Below the pieces are notes generated by a model. That model had not been told where the DNA came from. It worked only from the letters and a program-made list of their open reading frames with translations, and did no database searches. A stretch of DNA of 64,000 nucleotides from Terriglobia bacterium. Its GTDB lineage: Bacteria; Acidobacteriota; Terriglobia; Terriglobales; Acidobacteriaceae. The position numbers were made by a program, and so were the translations under genes. Below are positions 60,146 to 64,000 of the stretch, in pieces; position 1 is the stretch's first letter; the number at the start of each line of letters is the position of its first letter. The stretch lies in contig JAIQFA010000002.1 in NCBI GenBank assembly GCA_020073525.1, positions 62,001-126,000 on the forward strand, in the 5' to 3' direction.

Positions 60146-61651
60146 ATGAGCAATCTTCCAACGATCATTCAGGGCGGAATGGGCGCAGCCGTTTCCAACT
60201 GGCGGCTGGCGAGAGCGGTGTCGCGCCTTGGCCAGCTGGGCGTGGTTTCTGGAACGGCTCTGGATGTTATTTTTGCCAGGCGCTTACAAGACGGCGACCC
60301 AGACGGCCATGTGCGCCGCGGTCTCGATCAGTTTCCAATTCCCGAAATCGCTGAACGCGTGTGGGGCAGGTATTACATCCCGGGAGGGAAGGCGGAGAGA
60401 GCGCCTTACAAGTCCTTGCCATCTCACTCGAAGGACACTCCGCAAGAACTAACGGAACTTTGCGTTGTAGCCAATTTTGTTGAAGTCATGCTGGCGCGTG
60501 AAGGCCACGACAATCCGGTCGGAATTAATTACCTGGAAAAAGTCCAATTGCCGCACCTGCCTTCCATCTATGGCGCTATGCTCGCTGGCGTGGGGTATGT
60601 CTTGATGGGGGCCGGGGTGCCCCTCAAGATTCCGGGAGTACTCGATCGCTTCGCAAATCACGAGTCCGCAACCTACCTCCTCCAGGTCACAGGGGCGCAC
60701 GACGACGACGATAGAACCATGGTATTCACGCCGAGGGAATTCATGGGGAGCGATCTTCCGCCACTCACCCGGCCGAAGTTCATCGCGATCATTGCCTCCA
60801 ATACCTTGGCGACAACCATGCTGAAGAAGGCGGACGGGAAGGTCGACGGATTCGTCATTGAGGGATACACGGCCGGCGGCCATAACGCGCCTCCCCGTGG
60901 AAAGCTGCAGGTTGACGAGAGAGGAGAAGCGGTTTACGGAGAGCGCGATACCGTTGATCTCGAGAAGATGCGCGCTCTTGGCGTTCCGTTCTGGCTTGCG
61001 GGAGGATACGGTTCGCCTGAGAAGCTAGCGGAGGCCTTGGACGCCGGAGCCTCAGGAGTGCAAGTCGGGACGGCGTTTGCGTTCTGCGAAGAGTCGGGCT
61101 TAAAGAACAGCTACAAGCACGCACTCCTGGAAAAGGTACGTTCAGGGACGGCGCGAGTGTTCACTGACCCCGTGGCTTCACCGACCAGCTTCCCATTCAA
61201 GGTTGCGCAATTGGAAGAATCGCTCTCCGAAGATGCAGTCTATTCCGCTCGTCCCCGGATCTGTGACCTGGGCTATCTGCGTGAAGCATACAGAACGCCA
61301 TCGGGAACCATTGACTACCGCTGCTCCGCAGAACCTGTAACAACGTATTTGTCAAAGGGTGGGAAGCTGGAAAGTACAGTGGGAAAGAAATGTCTCTGCA
61401 ACGCTCTCATGGCGAATATCGGACACGCGCAGGTGCGAAACGGCAAATACACTGAGCAGGCTCTGATCACCTCGGGAAATGACTTGACAGGAATTGATCG
61501 GTTCCTGCTCGAGGGATCAATGACCTATACCGCGGGAGACGTAATCCAGAGATTGCTCAGGACTACCTCTCATGTGAACCCCGGTCTGGAGCCGGGAGTG
61601 GGCTGGGCCGCAGACTGCCGGCGGGACCATTCCCCTGCATCCTGTGACTAA
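60146..61651 (+). CDS. Nitronate monooxygenase / 2-nitropropane dioxygenase-like flavoprotein, long form
   Basis: 501 aa from the ATG at 60146 (open frame to 60041 lacks similarity). The FMN-binding TIM barrel is clear: IIQGGMGAAVSNWRLARAVS, GVVSGTALDV, KVDGFVIEGYTAGGHNAPPR, PFWLAGGYGSPEKLAEALDA and GASGVQVGTAFAFCEES. It is about 150 residues longer than usual nitronate monooxygenases; the extension (about 390-490) has several Cys (CDLGYL, CSAEP, KKCLCNALMANIGHAQ). Known members oxidise alkyl nitronates; PfaD-like relatives are enoyl reductases. In an NO cluster, detoxification of nitro compounds is plausible, but the extension could mean another reaction. Confidence 0.82.
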   Translation: MSNLPTIIQGGMGAAVSNWRLARAVSRLGQLGVVSGTALDVIFARRLQDGDPDGHVRRGLDQFPIPEIAERVWGRYYIPGGKAERAPYKSLPSHSKDTPQELTELCVVANFVEVMLAREGHDNPVGINYLEKVQLPHLPSIYGAMLAGVGYVLMGAGVPLKIPGVLDRFANHESATYLLQVTGAHDDDDRTMVFTPREFMGSDLPPLTRPKFIAIIASNTLATTMLKKADGKVDGFVIEGYTAGGHNAPPRGKLQVDERGEAVYGERDTVDLEKMRALGVPFWLAGGYGSPEKLAEALDAGASGVQVGTAFAFCEESGLKNSYKHALLEKVRSGTARVFTDPVASPTSFPFKVAQLEESLSEDAVYSARPRICDLGYLREAYRTPSGTIDYRCSAEPVTTYLSKGGKLESTVGKKCLCNALMANIGHAQVRNGKYTEQALITSGNDLTGIDRFLLEGSMTYTAGDVIQRLLRTTSHVNPGLEPGVGWAADCRRDHSPASCD

Positions 61652-61788
61652 AGTCGCCGCCGACTAACCCCTACCACATTGAAGATTGGATCTGTACGGT
61701 CCTGCCGCATTCAGATGATCGATGTGAAGACGCGCGGCATGCCAGGAGACAGATCCGGTGGTGTACAAATGGATACCCGTCATGAGCC

Positions 61789-62442
61789 TCAGATCAATTT
61801 CCGCTGGATGGCATTCATGACCGCTTCCAAACGGTTGTGAGTCCGGAGTTTCTGATTGATGTGATGGAGGTGGTTGCGGAGGGTTTGTGGACTAATGCCC
61901 AAAGTGCGGGCAACTTCGTCACTGTCCTTGCCCTCGGCGAACAAACGAAGAATGTGTTTCTCTTGTTCGGACAGTGGGGATATCGGCGCTGCGCGCACCG
62001 AAGCTTCGCCGACCGAACTGAGTTGCTTCGATAGATCGAGCACCTTGTGCATGAGCTCTTCGTTCTTCTTCTGTTCGCTTACGTCATGAGCAAGGTGGAT
62101 TAAGAGTCGGCGGCCGGTACGCTGGTTATCGAATACCAGGGTGGACATGTTGATCCAAACTCGCTGCCCGGAACGGGTCTTCACACTCATGTCGAAATTG
62201 GGAATGTCGGTGCTTCGACCGGCGCACTCAGCCACGCTGCAGTGCTGATGGCAAACGCGTGTGCCCAACGGCCCCATGCCTTCCAAGATGTCATAGCAGG
62301 TTTTGTGCACAGCCTCTGCAGCCGGATAGCCGAAAACCTTCTCAGCGGCATTGTTCCAGGACATGATTTCGCCTTCTTCGGTAACCGAGAAGGCCGCGTC
62401 CGAAGTGTGCTGGAGCAGCGTAAATAGCTCACTTTCCAGCAT
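61789..62442 (-). CDS. PAS - LuxR-type response regulator with Cys-rich PAS
   Basis: 217 aa. PAS domain (about 5-125) carries an insert rich in Cys/His: C49, C64, H65, H67, C68 and C73 (CYDILEG, then RVCHQHCSVAEC). The C-terminal LuxR HTH is about 155-215 (LSEQEKHILRLFAEGKDSDE, VARTLGISPQTLRNHLHHIN). No receiver or membrane domain, so it probably senses directly in the cytosol, perhaps through metal, heme, an iron-sulfur cluster or thiol oxidation. Divergent from nirK across 141 bp, it is the natural candidate regulator of nitrite reductase. Confidence 0.88.
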   Translation of the reverse strand: MLESELFTLLQHTSDAAFSVTEEGEIMSWNNAAEKVFGYPAAEAVHKTCYDILEGMGPLGTRVCHQHCSVAECAGRSTDIPNFDMSVKTRSGQRVWINMSTLVFDNQRTGRRLLIHLAHDVSEQKKNEELMHKVLDLSKQLSSVGEASVRAAPISPLSEQEKHILRLFAEGKDSDEVARTLGISPQTLRNHLHHINQKLRTHNRLEAVMNAIQRKLI

Positions 62443-62583
62443 TGGCCCGTCCCTGTGACAACTGCCTACTTGCGTGGTACAGATGCTCCATTGAGATCTA
62501 TCGCCTCCCGATACAAGTATATGTCAGCCGGCAAACCAGGATCCCAAAGAGGGAAAGGTTGGGCCGACGGGAAGAGACGGGAT

Positions 62584-64000
62584 ATGGAAACAAGAAATCA
62601 TAACGAAAGTCCATTGATGAAAGCGATTCTCATTGTCGTGCTTGTTCTGTTCATGATAACTGGAGCCGAACCCCTGCCGGCACAGTCTGCGGAGAACCAG
62701 AGGCCAGGAGCGAAGATCATAGCGAATACTGTCGATATCGTCCGTGACCCGACCGATGTTCCATCACCAATTGCGAACCGCGCACCTACAGTAGTCCATG
62801 TGACGCTTACGGCTGAAGAGGTAGTCGGACAGCTGGATCCATCGGCGGGCACCGTTTACCGCTATTGGACGTTCGATGGAAAGGTGCCTGGCCCGATGAT
62901 TCGCGTAAGGCAAGGTGATACGGTGGAGGTCACCCTTCGCAATGATGCCGCCAGCCGAATGGTCCACTCGGTCGATTTCCATGCCGCGTTGGGTCCAGGC
63001 GGCGGCGCGGTGTTCTCGCAGGCGATTCCGGGACAATCGAAGACCTTCACATTTCAGGCCACAACACCGGGGCTGTTTGTCTATCACTGCGGCACACCAA
63101 TGATCGCCGAACACATTGCCAACGGCATGTACGGCCTGATTTTGGTTGAGCCGGCGGGTGGACTGTCTCATGTCGACCACGAGTTCTACGTCGTGCAGGG
63201 CGAAATCTATACCACGGCACCCAAGGGCAAAGCAGGGTTGCAGCAGTTTAGTGATGCGAATCTCATGCAGGAAAACCCGGAATATTTTGTATTCAACGGG
63301 GCCGTTGATGCTCTAACCAAAAAACACGCGATGCGCGCCAATGTGGGCGAGACGGTGCGAGTGTTCTTTGGCGATGCGGGCCCAAACGATACGTCCTCTC
63401 TGCACGTGGTCGGTGAAATCTTCACTCGCGATTTTGAGCTTGGTTCGCTGACCTCGCCTGCGCTGACCGGCATTCAGACTGCCAGCGTACCACCGGGCGC
63501 TGCAGCCGTCCTCGAGTTCACAGCCAGTGTGCCGGGACAGTTCGCCATGATGGACCATGCGATGGCACGGATGGCCAAGGGCCTCATGGCAGTCTTTGAT
63601 GTAAGCGGTCAGCAGAACGCAGCCTTGATGCATGCCGGCCCGGCTCCGTCGGATCCCTCGGTGAAGGAATCTGCCGCACGGGTGACTGGCATGACCCGGG
63701 CCGATACTGCGGCTGGCGAGGGGCAGGGCGGTATTGATTCGGCGAGTGCTGTTGACCCTCCCTCCAGCCCAACAAACGGGAGGGAAGAAGCTATTCCAAG
63801 TCCGATGCACGGCATGGTAATGGACGTTACCAATGTGAGAGCAGAGCACGCACGTCGCTCACAGCCCATGCCCGTCGTATCGAGATTGCAGCCCTCGATT
63901 CATGGTTCCACGCAACTCAACGGATGCTTGACGTTCCTGAGTGACGGACGAGTGCTGCTCAAGGCCCTCCCATCCGCGAAAACCTACCGCATGGAAGGCA
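62584..64000 (+). CDS. nirK: Copper-containing nitrite reductase with C-terminal extension, 3' end cut by window
   Basis: 472 codons to the window end, no stop. A signal peptide follows (MKAILIVVLVLFMITGAE, with an alternative ATG at 62617). Both cupredoxin domains are complete and all copper ligands are visible in the 62584 numbering: type-1 H128, C169, H177, M182; type-2 H133, H168, H325; catalytic D131 and H274. It reduces nitrite to NO in the periplasm. After about residue 340 comes an extra linker with Met/His (SPMHGMVMDV) and the start of another small domain (LNGCLTFLSDGRVLLKALPS). No NO reductase gene is in the window; RIC, NnrS and the hemerythrin-like protein would handle the NO. 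Confidence 0.92.
   Translation, partial: METRNHNESPLMKAILIVVLVLFMITGAEPLPAQSAENQRPGAKIIANTVDIVRDPTDVPSPIANRAPTVVHVTLTAEEVVGQLDPSAGTVYRYWTFDGKVPGPMIRVRQGDTVEVTLRNDAASRMVHSVDFHAALGPGGGAVFSQAIPGQSKTFTFQATTPGLFVYHCGTPMIAEHIANGMYGLILVEPAGGLSHVDHEFYVVQGEIYTTAPKGKAGLQQFSDANLMQENPEYFVFNGAVDALTKKHAMRANVGETVRVFFGDAGPNDTSSLHVVGEIFTRDFELGSLTSPALTGIQTASVPPGAAAVLEFTASVPGQFAMMDHAMARMAKGLMAVFDVSGQQNAALMHAGPAPSDPSVKESAARVTGMTRADTAAGEGQGGIDSASAVDPPSSPTNGREEAIPSPMHGMVMDVTNVRAEHARRSQPMPVVSRLQPSIHGSTQLNGCLTFLSDGRVLLKALPSAKTYRMEG

Noticed and set aside
61644..61657. GTGAC-TAAA-GTCGC, a fourth FNR-like box
   Set aside because: It overlaps the stop codon of the nitronate-monooxygenase-like gene, has an extra mismatch and precedes no rightward start within 900 bp; probably chance.
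1..64000. CRISPR array or phage region
   Set aside because: No regularly spaced direct repeats, cas genes, capsid, tail or terminase genes were seen; all repeats found are palindromic and dispersed.

Overview
The window looks like chromosomal DNA of a soil Acidobacterium (Terriglobia / Koribacter-type). This is an inference from a characteristic gene set: an Oar-like TonB receptor with an N-terminal carboxypeptidase-regulatory domain, a VWFA-related acidobacterial secreted protein, a HAF-type beta-repeat secreted protein, a bactofilin, and many GC-rich intergenic palindromic repeats. No phage, plasmid or CRISPR signature was seen. One tRNA gene is present, tRNA-Val(GAC).

Layout. 0-3.6 kb: envelope genes on the minus strand (M61 aminopeptidase cut by the window edge, LemA, VWA protein). 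4.2-5.6 kb: a CstB-like persulfide dioxygenase-rhodanese fusion. 5.7-12.5 kb: a minus-strand operon in which a membrane HD-GYP/GAF/GGDEF c-di-GMP enzyme is followed by a peptide-type ABC importer (two permeases, a binding protein, one ATPase). It is divergent from a PAS-AAA-Fis-PilZ regulator (13.0-14.8 kb), so making, breaking and probably reading c-di-GMP lie side by side. 15-21.5 kb: bactofilin, MsrB, a HAF-repeat protein, a zinc-ribbon protein, a TPR protein, TatA and a DUF481 outer-membrane protein.

21.6-32 kb: a dispersed reductive pyrimidine catabolism region. It holds a nucleoside hydrolase, beta-ureidopropionase, NCS1 nucleobase transporter, a CPS_4043-type luciferase-like oxidoreductase, dihydropyrimidinase and (methyl)malonate-semialdehyde dehydrogenase. 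Dihydropyrimidine dehydrogenase and the beta-alanine transaminase are not in the window. 32.2-42 kb: an alpha-glucan utilisation locus (secreted GH13 amylase, TonB receptor, divergent one-TM regulator, MFS sugar transporter, MalQ).

42-54.5 kb: an aromatic catabolism region around an IclR regulator. Leftward are a 4,5-dihydroxyphthalate-decarboxylase-like protein and a permease. Rightward are a Tat-exported ThDP enzyme, an exported cytochrome c, PcaB, a PcaD-PcaC fusion, a secreted metallo-beta-lactamase-fold protein and a two-subunit molybdenum hydroxylase whose large subunit carries a Tat signal. The combination of two Tat-exported redox/lyase enzymes and a cytochrome c with beta-ketoadipate genes is the most unusual module here. 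54.7-55.5 kb holds a decayed Ser/Thr kinase beside the tRNA.

55.6-64 kb: a nitrite/NO cluster with a DUF438 mini-protein, radical SAM/SPASM enzyme, RIC/ScdA, NnrS, hemerythrin-like protein, an unusually long nitronate-monooxygenase-like protein, a Cys-rich PAS-LuxR regulator and a copper nitrite reductase (cut by the window end). Near-identical GTGAC-N4-GTCAY sites precede its transcription units. Across the window at least six families of intergenic palindromes recur, including three REPIN-like paired palindromes and a MITE-like element.
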